NCBI GenBank assembly: GCA_949296915.1 | Contig: CASFPX010000001.1 | Coordinates: forward strand, 1-64,000 | Direction: 5' to 3' | Length of the DNA: 64,000 nt | DNA from: Onthovicinus sp900555545 | GTDB lineage: Bacteria > Bacillota > Clostridia > Oscillospirales > Acutalibacteraceae | Shown: positions 18,233-26,058 of the stretch, in pieces | Numbering within the stretch: the stretch's first letter is position 1 | How the letters are laid out: every line of letters starts with the position of its first letter | Program-made: the position numbers and the translations under genes | Notes under the pieces: generated by a model | What the model was told of the DNA's origin: nothing | The model's input: only the letters and a program-made list of their open reading frames with translations | Database searches by the model: none

Positions 18233-19339
18233 TCAGATTTTTTGACAGGCGGCGATCTGCCCGCCCTCCATCCGGAAGGAGGAACCGCCGCTCAAACGCA
18301 TCAGCCCGCTTGGATCACAGCAAGTGATAAACACCTGGCTCTCCTCAATCCGGTTGAGCACATAGCTCTGGCGCGTGTCGTCCAGCTCGCTGAGCACATC
18401 GTCAAGCAGCATGACCGGCTGCTCCCCGGTAACGGTACGGATAATCCCCGCCTCACCGAGCTTGAGGGCAAAGGCTGCGGAACGCTGCTGCCCCTGGGAT
18501 GCATACATCCGCGCAGACAGGCCGCTGACCGTTACATCCAAATCATCGCGGTGCGGGCCAACTGTTGTAGTACCGGCCGCAATATCCTCCCGGCGGGACT
18601 GGTGCAATGCATCTAATAGGCAAAGTTTTAACTCCTCGCGGCTGCAATCGATATTCCCCAGTGTAGATTCATATCGGATTGCCATCTCCTCCCGGCCGCC
18701 GGAGATATCGCGATAGACGGGCGAGCAGATCCCGCTCAGCCCGCGGATATAAGACAGGCGCGTGTGCAACACCGCCGCCCCAAAGGAGGCCAGCCGCTCA
18801 TCCCAGATCTCGAGCATGTCGTACAGCTCGCTGTGATAGGGAATATCCTTCAGCAGTGCGGCGCGCTGCTTGAGCGCCCGGTTATATTTGCTCAAAGCCG
18901 CCGCATATCCGGGCCTTAGGCCGCAGAGGGCAGCATCGATAAAACGGCGCCGCAGTGCGGGCGCCCCTTTAATCAGCTCCAAATGGATGGGAGCAAAGAT
19001 CACAGCGGAAAAGGAATCGGACAGTTCCGCCGGCGATTTGAGCCGGATTCCATTGAGCTCGGCGGACCGTTTTTCCGCAATGGTGAGCACAGCCTCCTGA
19101 TCGCGATCCTGCGCGTAAAAGCCGAGCCTCAGCTGTGCCCGATCGCACCCGATGCGGATCAGCTCCTGATCCCTGGCCCCGCGGAAGCTCCGCGCGCCGC
19201 TGAACATCCAAATGCTCTCGATCAAATTTGTCTTGCCCTGTGCATTGCTGCCATAGATCACATTGACACGATCATCGGCATCCAGGCAAATCCTCCCCAG
19301 ATTGCGGAAGTTCTCCGCGCTCAATCGGGTGACCCTCAT
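18233..19339 (-). CDS. recF: DNA replication and repair protein RecF
   Basis: SMC-like ATPase that loads RecA at gaps as part of RecFOR. 368 residues. The Walker A motif is GSNAQGKTN near the N terminus, and the ABC signature and Walker B are seen in the last third (ASQGQQRSAAFALKLGE, MLLDDVLSELD). The start at 19339 overlaps the yaaA stop as ATGA, indicating translational coupling; the open frame extending to 19417 lies inside yaaA and is not used. Confidence 0.97.
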   Translation of the reverse strand: MRVTRLSAENFRNLGRICLDADDRVNVIYGSNAQGKTNLIESIWMFSGARSFRGARDQELIRIGCDRAQLRLGFYAQDRDQEAVLTIAEKRSAELNGIRLKSPAELSDSFSAVIFAPIHLELIKGAPALRRRFIDAALCGLRPGYAAALSKYNRALKQRAALLKDIPYHSELYDMLEIWDERLASFGAAVLHTRLSYIRGLSGICSPVYRDISGGREEMAIRYESTLGNIDCSREELKLCLLDALHQSRREDIAAGTTTVGPHRDDLDVTVSGLSARMYASQGQQRSAAFALKLGEAGIIRTVTGEQPVMLLDDVLSELDDTRQSYVLNRIEESQVFITCCDPSGLMRLSGGSSFRMEGGQIAACQKI

Positions 19340-19668
19340 TTGCGCAAGACCTCGTACGTGGTGCCTTCCAGGGTAACGCGGTCGCCGGGGGTGAGCTTTT
19401 TCCCCCGCTGGAGGCATACTGCCCCGTTCAGCAGTACCTCCCCGCCCTGTATGGCCAATTTTGCCATACCGCCCGTTGCAAAACAGCCGCAGAGCTTTAA
19501 AAATTCATCCAAACGAATGAGCTCAGTTGAAATTTCAACTTTTTCCACGGAGTTTTCCACAGGCTGCATTGAAGATTTTCCCTGGTTTATCGCCGATTTT
19601 CGCATAATTCCGACCGGTTTTCCACGTTTTACCGGATCATCCTTTAACTTTTTAACAGGTACTTTCAT
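19336..19668 (-). CDS. yaaA: S4-domain RNA-binding protein YaaA
   Basis: 110 residues; the last about 70 form an S4-type RNA-binding domain (LIRLDEFLKLCGCFATGGMA, then QGGEVLLNGAVCLQRGKKL), which is the whole of the usual YaaA between dnaN and recF. About 40 basic, unconserved residues precede it. The site AAGGGG lies 8 bases before ATG at 19668, so the long form is possible; ATG at 19569 would give a normal-length protein. The extra stretch contains three DnaA-box-like sequences. Thought to act in ribosome assembly or RNA binding; function poorly known. Confidence 0.9.
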   Translation of the reverse strand: MKVPVKKLKDDPVKRGKPVGIMRKSAINQGKSSMQPVENSVEKVEISTELIRLDEFLKLCGCFATGGMAKLAIQGGEVLLNGAVCLQRGKKLTPGDRVTLEGTTYEVLRK

Positions 19669-19680
19669 GGCCGGAACCCC

Positions 19681-20784
19681 TTATTTTAAAACGACGGGCA
19701 GGATCATATACAGGAAACTCTCGCCCTGCGGCGGCAGGATAATGATCGGATTCAGCGGCCCGCTGAGCAGCAGATTGACCTCATCTACATCGCAGGCCTT
19801 GAGGGCGTCAAGCATGTATTTGTTGTTAAAACCGATCTCAATCCCCGTTCCCTCGCACTGGGCGTCGATGCGGTCATTCGCGCTGCCAAGCGCCGTAGTA
19901 CTGGAGATGCGGATGGATTCGGAATCAAAAATGCACTTGATTGGGCTCTTGACCCGGTCGTTAATCAACAGGGAGGTGCGCTCGATACTGTCGATAAACA
20001 GCTTGGTGTTGACCTTGACCTTCAGATTGTTGACGGATGGAATGCTCTCGCGGTAGTTGAGAAATTCGCCGTCCAACAGGCGGGAGACCACACTGTACCC
20101 ATCGATCTCAAAGACGATATGGCGGCGGCCCACACCGATTCGGATCGCCTCATTCCCCTCCCCGGTGAGCTTGACCACCTCGGAGAGCGTCTTGGACGGG
20201 ACGACAAAGCGCAGCTTTTCGCCGGAGTAATCGATCTTTTCAGACCGGATGGCCAGGCGGAAACCGTCCACGGCCACCAGGCGCAGGCTTCCGTTATCCA
20301 CCTCAAACTCAATGCCCGTATAAATCGCCTTTGACTCCGTAGTAGCGGTGGCAAAGATCGTCTGGCGAACCATATCGCGTAGGATGGCCTGCTCCACAAA
20401 CACGGGCTCGCCACCGGTGACGGAGGGCAGCTCCGGATACTCCTGTGCGTCAATCCCCACAAGGGAGAACTTCGTCTCGCCGCAGCGGATATTGGTCAAA
20501 AAGCGCTCGTCCGCCTCAATCTCGACCGTATCCCCCGGGAGGCGGCGCAGGATATCGCACAGCAGCTGGTCATTCAGGATGATGGAGCCATCCTCATGGA
20601 TCTCCGCCTCGATGGAGGTCTTGATGCCGACCTCCAGATCATAGCCGGTCAGGAAGAGCCGCCCTTCCCGGGCGTCAAGCAAGATCCCTTCGATTGCGGG
20701 GATGGATGAATTTTTGGAGGCTACGGCGCGCTGGACATTCTGGCACGCCTTTGCGAGCTGTGCGGTGTTTGCTGTAAATTTCAT
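19681..20784 (-). CDS. dnaN: DNA polymerase III beta clamp
   Basis: Sliding clamp that tethers the replicative polymerase; ring-shaped homodimer of three repeated domains. 367 residues, normal. The start MKFTANTAQLAKACQNVQRA and the C-terminal ILPVVLK (family end normally close to MPMR/LPI..) fit. Site GGAGCG 9 bases before ATG. It is separated from dnaA by a 390-base gap that contains the putative origin and followed by yaaA after 12 bases. Confidence 0.98.
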   Translation of the reverse strand: MKFTANTAQLAKACQNVQRAVASKNSSIPAIEGILLDAREGRLFLTGYDLEVGIKTSIEAEIHEDGSIILNDQLLCDILRRLPGDTVEIEADERFLTNIRCGETKFSLVGIDAQEYPELPSVTGGEPVFVEQAILRDMVRQTIFATATTESKAIYTGIEFEVDNGSLRLVAVDGFRLAIRSEKIDYSGEKLRFVVPSKTLSEVVKLTGEGNEAIRIGVGRRHIVFEIDGYSVVSRLLDGEFLNYRESIPSVNNLKVKVNTKLFIDSIERTSLLINDRVKSPIKCIFDSESIRISSTTALGSANDRIDAQCEGTGIEIGFNNKYMLDALKACDVDEVNLLLSGPLNPIIILPPQGESFLYMILPVVLK

Positions 20785-21174
20785 AGTATGATCGCTCCAT
20801 TCAAAAATCTGAAAGATAATTGGCTTTTAACAGGATGATCTTCCCACCCTTGTCCGATTTTAGATCCGACGGTGCCGTTCGCGTATGACATGTTATAAAA
20901 GATAAAATAAATTTAGTAGTCTTATTAGAGGGGGTGGAAGGTGTGGAAAAAATCGGAAAAGCCCGTCCGTTGGGAAAAAGGGGCAATTTATTTTCCAAAA
21001 TCCCACTGTGGAGGAAAAGTGGACAATGCGGAAAAAATTTTGGCTTTTCACCGCGCTGTGAAAGCATTCACGTGGAAGGTTGAAAAAAGTGTGAAAAATT
21101 GAGAGGGGAGTTTCAATCGTTTTCCCCACAGTTTTCACGGCCTTTCACAGCGTTTTACACGGGTTTTAAACAGA
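20785..21174. other. putative replication origin (dnaA-dnaN gap)
   Basis: A 390-base gap with many near matches to the DnaA box TTATCCACA in both orientations, for example TGTGGAAAA (20942-20950), TGTGGAGGA (21007-21015) and TTCCCCACA (21122-21130), plus weaker copies such as TTTTCACGG and CTTTCACAG. An A/T-only-like stretch at about 20890-20928 could be the unwinding element next to dnaN. The placement matches the known Firmicute origin. Box count and unwinding element are by eye. Confidence 0.75.
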
Positions 21175-22500
21175 TCACTCTTCCTTTATATTACGGATGA
21201 TGTCGGATACCATGGCGCGCAGGGAGGCATTCGTCTGCATCTCCTTGGTGATCTTTTTGAGGGAATAGATCACCGTAGAGTGATCCTTGTTTCCAAAATT
21301 CTTGCCGATTGCCTCTGTGGACAGGCCGGTGATCTCACGGACCACGTACATGGCGATCTGACGGGCGCGGGAGGTCTGGGCGTCCTGCTTTTTGGAGCAG
21401 ATATCCGCCTCGGATACGGAACAGACCTTTGCAACCTCGGAGATGATGTCCTCCACGGTGACGGCGACGGGCTTCTCATCGCTGAGCACATCACGCACCG
21501 CGTTCTGTGCAAAGACGATATAGGGCAGCTCACTGTCCACAGATTTGAGCGCTTTGATTTTTTTGACGGCGCCCTCCAGCTGGCGGATATTATTCTTGAT
21601 CCGCTCGGCGATAAACTGGGTGACATCGTTGGGGATATTCAGATTGAGCGCCGTGGCCTTGCGTTTGATGATGGCCATGCGCGTCTCGAGATCCGGCGGC
21701 TGGATATCCGCGATCAGCCCGCTCTCGAAACGGGAGCGCAGGCGGTCGGACAGGGTGAGGATCTCCTTGGGCGGCCGGTCGGATGTCAAAACGATCTGCT
21801 TGCCCATGCGGAACAGCGCGTCGAACGTGTGGAAGAACTCCTCCTGTGTGGAGATCTTGCCGGAGATAAACTGGATATCGTCGATGAGCAGGATATCCGC
21901 GCTGCGGTACTTGTTGTGGAACTCCGTCATATTTTTCTCGGCCAGGTAATTGATCATCTCATTGGTGAAATCCTCGCCGCGTGTATAGATGATATTGGCG
22001 CTGGGATTGTTCCGCTGGATCTCATGACAGATGGCGGAGAGCAGGTGCGTCTTGCCCAGGCCGGAGTTCCCGTAGATGAACAGGGGGTTATAGTTCTTGC
22101 CGGGGGCCATTGCGACGGACTGTGCGGCCGCGTGGGCGAACCGGTTGGAGGACCCTACGACAAAGGTATCAAAGGTATATTCCTCATCCGCGCTCAGATC
22201 ATTTTCCAAATTGATGCTGCTCTCCGGTGACTCTTTGACATACTCCTCCCCCTCTTCCACGACGATGATCTTAATCTCCACGGGGAAACCGATCGTGTTC
22301 TCAAAGCCGCTGTTGAGCAGGGTCAGGTATTTCTGGGTGATGATCTTTTTGGGAAACTCGTCAATGGTGCTGATTGTAGCCGTCTCGCCGTCAAAATCGA
22401 CCAGATTCAGCGGTTCCAGCCACGTTTTAAAGGCAATCTCATTGATCTGGTTCCTGCAGTAGTTCATCACGGAGGCCCATGTGTCGGAAAGTGATTTCAT
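21175..22500 (-). CDS. dnaA: chromosomal replication initiator DnaA
   Basis: AAA+ ATPase that binds DnaA boxes and melts the origin. Domain I starts at residue 1, an acidic linker lies at about 85-105, Walker A is GNSGLGKTHL, Walker B LLIDDIQFI, and the C-terminal DNA-binding domain carries DHSTVIYSLKKI. The start at 22500 (MKSLSDTW) gives 441 residues and the usual seven residues before the conserved Trp; AAGGAG is 13 bases away from it but only 1 base from the alternative ATG at 22512. Divergent from rpmH. Confidence 0.98.
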   Translation of the reverse strand: MKSLSDTWASVMNYCRNQINEIAFKTWLEPLNLVDFDGETATISTIDEFPKKIITQKYLTLLNSGFENTIGFPVEIKIIVVEEGEEYVKESPESSINLENDLSADEEYTFDTFVVGSSNRFAHAAAQSVAMAPGKNYNPLFIYGNSGLGKTHLLSAICHEIQRNNPSANIIYTRGEDFTNEMINYLAEKNMTEFHNKYRSADILLIDDIQFISGKISTQEEFFHTFDALFRMGKQIVLTSDRPPKEILTLSDRLRSRFESGLIADIQPPDLETRMAIIKRKATALNLNIPNDVTQFIAERIKNNIRQLEGAVKKIKALKSVDSELPYIVFAQNAVRDVLSDEKPVAVTVEDIISEVAKVCSVSEADICSKKQDAQTSRARQIAMYVVREITGLSTEAIGKNFGNKDHSTVIYSLKKITKEMQTNASLRAMVSDIIRNIKEE

Positions 22501-22599
22501 AGCTTGTTCCATTCTCCTTGCACGTGAATATAGGTTGGTTCAAAAGAGGTCGCGCGAACGCGGAAAAAGGGTATATATAATGTAATACGCATATATTTT

Positions 22600-22628
22600 A
22601 TAATACCATAAAATCGATTAGTTTTCAA
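22600..22628 (-). promoter_or_regulatory. dnaA promoter
   Basis: Minus-strand TTGAAA (22623-22628), 17 bases, TATTAT (22600-22605). The start near 22593 leaves a leader of about 90 bases. Confidence 0.65.
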
Positions 22629-22852
22629 CTTCCAACCCCCCTTTTTGTCAAAAATCCGGCCGGTTTGGGCAGATTTGTGAAAAGTTTCAAAAAAGGCCAT
22701 CCGGATCATGAAAAATACGTCATCCGATTGATCTCTACTATATTTAGTATGGTCAGGATTTTAGAACGGAAGATGATGAAATAGTGGCGGCGTACGGGGG
22801 AAAATAATCGGGAATCCGGGGGAGAAATCTCATTTTATCCACCGGAAAACAG

Positions 22853-22882
22853 TTGACAGAATTGCAGATTTTATTATATAAT
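22853..22882 (+). promoter_or_regulatory. rpmH operon promoter
   Basis: TTGACA (22853-22858), 18 bases, TATAAT (22877-22882). Transcription should run through rpmH, rnpA, yidD, yidC and jag to the terminator at 25825. Confidence 0.85.
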
Positions 22883-23021
22883 AATTTCCTGCAAGTTTAT
22901 CTATTGGCTATACGTATGCCTTTTTGTATCCGAAACGCGGGGTATAGGCCCTGCAACAGGCCGTATCCGATGGAATTAAGCTTAAAAAATTTGGACCTTT
23001 TATAATAAGGGAGGGTTTTTT

Positions 23022-23156
23022 ATGAAGAGGACTTATCAGCCCAAAAAGCGTCATCGCAAGATGGAGCATGGCTTCCGCAAGAGGATGGCCGACCGCAACG
23101 GCCGCAAGGTTTTGGCCCGCCGCAGGGCGAAGGGCAGAAAACGCCTGACCTACTGA
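23022..23156 (+). CDS. rpmH: 50S ribosomal protein L34
   Basis: 44 residues, the usual size: MKRTYQPKKRHRKMEHGFRK, then RMADRNGRKVLARRRAKGRK and RLTY. Highly basic and near-invariant; component of the large ribosomal subunit. GGGAGGG lies 6-7 bases before the ATG. First gene of the rpmH-rnpA-yidD-yidC-jag cluster on the opposite side of the origin from dnaA. Confidence 0.98.
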   Translation: MKRTYQPKKRHRKMEHGFRKRMADRNGRKVLARRRAKGRKRLTY

Positions 23157-23190
23157 TCGCACCCGCGATGATAGAGGGTATTTTGTTTTG

Positions 23191-23556
23191 ATGAAACCTT
23201 ACGCGACTTTAAATCTCAACGGTGATTTCCGCCGTGCATATGCCCGGGGCAAATCCTTTGCCGATCCGGCGCTGGTGACCTATACCGTAAAAACCCGCCG
23301 CAAATGTTGCAGGATGGGCATTACCGTCAGCAAAAAAGTGGGCTGTGCCGTGGAGCGCAACCGGTGCAAGCGCGTGATACGGGCTGCTTTTCGTGAATGC
23401 TGCGGGGAAATCACCGGTGGTTGGGATCTTGTATTTGTCGCCAGAGGTAAGACAAAGTATCTCAAAAGTACCGTGATCGCCAAGATTATGCGCCGTCAGC
23501 TGATTCAGGCCGGCGTTATCAACGAAAAAAGCGAAAATGGAAATGCAGGCCGCTGA
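23191..23556 (+). CDS. rnpA: ribonuclease P protein component
   Basis: 121-residue basic protein that assists RNase P RNA in cutting tRNA 5' leaders. The family signature is seen as KVGCAVERNRCKRVIRAAFR. The start is ATG at 23191 (GAGGG 12 bases upstream) or TTG at 23188 (9 bases); the difference is one residue. The C terminus overlaps nothing and yidD follows after 72 bases. Confidence 0.96.
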   Translation: MKPYATLNLNGDFRRAYARGKSFADPALVTYTVKTRRKCCRMGITVSKKVGCAVERNRCKRVIRAAFRECCGEITGGWDLVFVARGKTKYLKSTVIAKIMRRQLIQAGVINEKSENGNAGR

Positions 23557-23628
23557 CGCGGTTTGTTTTTGCGGGGCCGTCATCAGAGATTCTCATGGCG
23601 GCCCGTGTACTATCGGGGGGATTGAACT

Positions 23629-23859
23629 ATGAAAACAATTCTGCTCGCACTGATCCGGTTTTACCGGAAATATATCTCCCCGCGTAAGCCGTCCGTGTGT
23701 AAGTACTACCCGACATGCTCCACCTATGCCCTGGAGGCAGTGGAACGGTTTGGCTTTTTGAAAGGCGGCGCACTTGCAATATGGAGGATTCTGCGGTGCA
23801 ACCCCCTGAGCCGGGGCGGCTATGACCCCGTCCCGGAGGAAACCCATAAACTCAGATAG
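23629..23859 (+). CDS. yidD: membrane insertion efficiency factor YidD
   Basis: 76 residues with the near-invariant YRKYISPRKPSVCKYYPTCS motif containing conserved cysteines and the closing CNPLSRGGYDPVP. YidD is a small membrane-associated protein that improves insertion by YidC; its position between rnpA and yidC is standard. GGGGGG lies just before the start (about 8 bases). Confidence 0.96.
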   Translation: MKTILLALIRFYRKYISPRKPSVCKYYPTCSTYALEAVERFGFLKGGALAIWRILRCNPLSRGGYDPVPEETHKLR

Positions 23860-23916
23860 GACATCCCCCGGGAGCACGAGGGAACGTTTCTTTTGAACCA
23901 TAACGGGAGGATGAAA

Positions 23917-24867
23917 ATGAGCAATTTTTTCAGCTTTCTTTATATTCCGTTCGGCTGGCTGCTGCACTGGATCTATGAGTTCCTGGGCAGCTACGGCTGG
24001 TCGCTGATACTCTTTACGGTGCTTGTCCGCCTGCTGATGTTCCCGCTCTCGGTCAGCCAGCAGAATGGATCGGCCAAGCAGGCGAGGCTGCAGCCCAAGA
24101 TCGCCAAGATTCGCCAGCGCTATGCGGGCAATCAGGTAAAGATGAATGAGGAGATGCAAAAGCTCTACGACCGCGAGAACTACAACATGATGAGCATCAG
24201 CGGATGCCTCCCGCTGCTCATCCAGTTTCCCATCATCATCGGCCTGTTCGGCGTGATCTACCGCCCGCTGACGTATGTGCTCCAGATCCCCGAGGAGAGC
24301 GTCACAGCGCTGACGACGGCCGCACAGAGTATTATGGAGGCCGCAGGCACATGGACAAGCCGTTCTGTGTCCTTTGTAGAAGTATCTGTATTGAGCATGA
24401 AGGATCAGGTGCTTGCCACTGCCGGCGTGAGCCAGGAGGTCGCCAATACGATCCAGAATTTTGATTTTAATTTCCTCGGCTTCCCGCTTGGCGAGGTACC
24501 GGATTTTAAGGATTTCAGCTACCTGTGGATTATGCCAGTGTGTTCCTTCCTCTCCTCGCTGCTGACGGGTGTTTACACCTTCCTGCGCCAGCGCAAGCTG
24601 AACCCGGAGATGGCCAAAAACCCGATGATGGGATGTATGTCCTTCTTTATGCCGCTGTTCTCCCTCTATCTTTCCTTCCAGTTCCCGGTGGGTATCAGCA
24701 TTTACTGGACCATGTCCAACCTGATTGCGTTTGCGCAGATGCTGCTGCTCAACTACACGCACGCACCGGAAAAGGTCATCGCCAGGCAGATGATCAAGGA
24801 GGAGATCTACCGGCACTCCCGTGAAAACAATGTTAAGCAAATTATTAAAACCCGCAATGGGGAATAA
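23917..24867 (+). CDS. yidC: membrane protein insertase YidC/OxaA
   Basis: 316-residue polytopic membrane protein that inserts proteins alone or with SecYEG. Visible are the first long helix (SLILFTVLVRLLMFPLSVSQ, with the Arg of the hydrophilic groove), a cytoplasmic basic hairpin (QPKIAKIRQRYAGNQVKMNE), then four more helices ending FPVGISIYWTMSNLIAFAQM. No lipobox at the N terminus, unlike SpoIIIJ of Bacillus. The start at 23917 has GGGAGG 6 bases upstream; ATG at 23911 touches that site. Confidence 0.95.
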   Translation: MSNFFSFLYIPFGWLLHWIYEFLGSYGWSLILFTVLVRLLMFPLSVSQQNGSAKQARLQPKIAKIRQRYAGNQVKMNEEMQKLYDRENYNMMSISGCLPLLIQFPIIIGLFGVIYRPLTYVLQIPEESVTALTTAAQSIMEAAGTWTSRSVSFVEVSVLSMKDQVLATAGVSQEVANTIQNFDFNFLGFPLGEVPDFKDFSYLWIMPVCSFLSSLLTGVYTFLRQRKLNPEMAKNPMMGCMSFFMPLFSLYLSFQFPVGISIYWTMSNLIAFAQMLLLNYTHAPEKVIARQMIKEEIYRHSRENNVKQIIKTRNGE

Positions 24868-24887
24868 AAAATACAGGTGATTGAACC

Positions 24888-25817
24888 ATGATTAAGGAAG
24901 TTATCTGCACCGGTACCACAATTGATGAGGCCCGCAGCCAGGCAATTGCCCAGTTAAACGCCCCGGAGGATGTAGATGTCAACACGGAGGTCATTGAGCT
25001 CCCAAAGAAAAAGGTGCTTGGCCTGTTTGGCGGCGCCCCGGCGAAGGTGCGCGCCTATTACGAGTACGAGGAGTGCCCGATCCAGGAGACGCTCGACTAT
25101 CTGAAGATGATCCTCAACGGGATGGGCCTGCCGGAAGCTGAGCTCGAGTACAAAAAGGTGGACAGCGGCTATGAGCTGGAGATTGTAGGGGTGGATCCGG
25201 CCCGCCACGGTGTGGTGATCGGCCGCCGTGGGGAGACGCTCGACGCCGTCCAGTATCTGACCAGCCTTGTATTGAACAAGACTGCGGATAAATACATGCG
25301 CGTGAGCATCAACATCGGCGACTATCGCAAAAAGCGCGAGGTCACACTCAAAAATCTCGCCATCCGCAATGCGAAGAAGGTGGTCAAAACGGGCCGCCGC
25401 ATCACACTGGAGCCAATGAATCCGTATGAGAGACGCATCATCCACAATGCCGTTCAGGAGGTGGAGGGCGCCTCCTCCCACTCCATCGGCGAGAATATGG
25501 ACCGCCGTGTGGTGATCACAGCCAATAATACGCAGCGGAAGCCGGACGCTTCCAAAAAGAGTGGCGGCCGCAGCAGAAAACCGCGCCGTGAGGGTGACAG
25601 GCAGCGCGCAGGCCGCCCGGAGAAAAAAGTAGAAAATAGGCCGAAGATCAATGATGCGGAGATTCCAGACGAATTGATCCAGTCCTTTACCGCCAAGGCG
25701 GAGGAATCCGCGGCGGCCGCTGAAGCCGCTCCGAAGGAGGAACGCGCCCCGCGCAGTGATGCGCCGGAGGCCGGGAGCCTGTACGGGATGATTACGCCTA
25801 AGGAAAATGAAGAGTAA
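24888..25817 (+). CDS. jag: Jag/KhpB RNA-binding protein
   Basis: 309 residues. Jag_N domain at about 1-50 (ICTGTTIDEARSQAIAQL with KKKVLGLFG), KH domain about 90-150 with the GxxG loop as IGRRGETLDAVQYL, R3H domain about 150-205 with RRIIHNAVQ. A basic then acidic low-complexity tail of about 100 residues (GGRSRKPRREGDRQRAGRPE) is longer than in Bacillus. The family binds RNA with KhpA and affects cell division and sporulation. It is the last gene of the rpmH cluster here. Confidence 0.93.
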   Translation: MIKEVICTGTTIDEARSQAIAQLNAPEDVDVNTEVIELPKKKVLGLFGGAPAKVRAYYEYEECPIQETLDYLKMILNGMGLPEAELEYKKVDSGYELEIVGVDPARHGVVIGRRGETLDAVQYLTSLVLNKTADKYMRVSINIGDYRKKREVTLKNLAIRNAKKVVKTGRRITLEPMNPYERRIIHNAVQEVEGASSHSIGENMDRRVVITANNTQRKPDASKKSGGRSRKPRREGDRQRAGRPEKKVENRPKINDAEIPDELIQSFTAKAEESAAAAEAAPKEERAPRSDAPEAGSLYGMITPKENEE

Positions 25818-25824
25818 TTCAAAA

Positions 25825-25852
25825 AATCCTGTCCATTTGGGCAGGATTTTTT
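25825..25852. terminator. bidirectional terminator after jag
   Basis: A 10-bp stem (AATCCTGTCC/GGGCAGGATT with loop ATTT and one G-U pair) has an A-run before and T-run after, so it can stop both the jag transcript and one coming from the convergent DUF6067 gene. Confidence 0.9.
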
Positions 25853-25929
25853 TATGTTCTACGATCTGTCGTGGAAAAAACTGATCCCGCCGGAAAGAGA
25901 ATGAATTTTGGCTGTAAGACGAGATTTTT

Positions 25930-26058
25930 ATGAATTGGCTTTATTACCTACTCATTTGTATGATCTCTTGCCTGATTTTAATGGTACTTTTCAAGCTATA
26001 TCTTTTTGATCAGGAACAGGATGCCATCGCGTGCGGGGAGGGAATTTTCCCCAGTTAG
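25930..26058 (+). CDS. possible 42-residue hydrophobic peptide
   Basis: An open frame starting MNWLYYLLICMISCLILMVL, one strong membrane helix followed by a polar tail. There is no clear ribosome-binding site (ACGAGA at best) and the last 63 bases are antisense to the end of the DUF6067 gene. It could be the remnant N terminus of a sensor kinase or membrane protein, or chance. Confidence 0.22.
   Translation: MNWLYYLLICMISCLILMVLFKLYLFDQEQDAIACGEGIFPS

Larger units (their letters stand above)
22513..23021. other. dnaA-rpmH divergent intergenic region
   Basis: 509 bases without a gene. It contains the dnaA promoter on the minus strand, the rpmH promoter on the plus strand, and one DnaA-box-like TTATCCACC at 22835-22843. 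In Firmicutes this side of dnaA often forms the second half of a bipartite origin; only weak box evidence is visible here. Confidence 0.65.
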
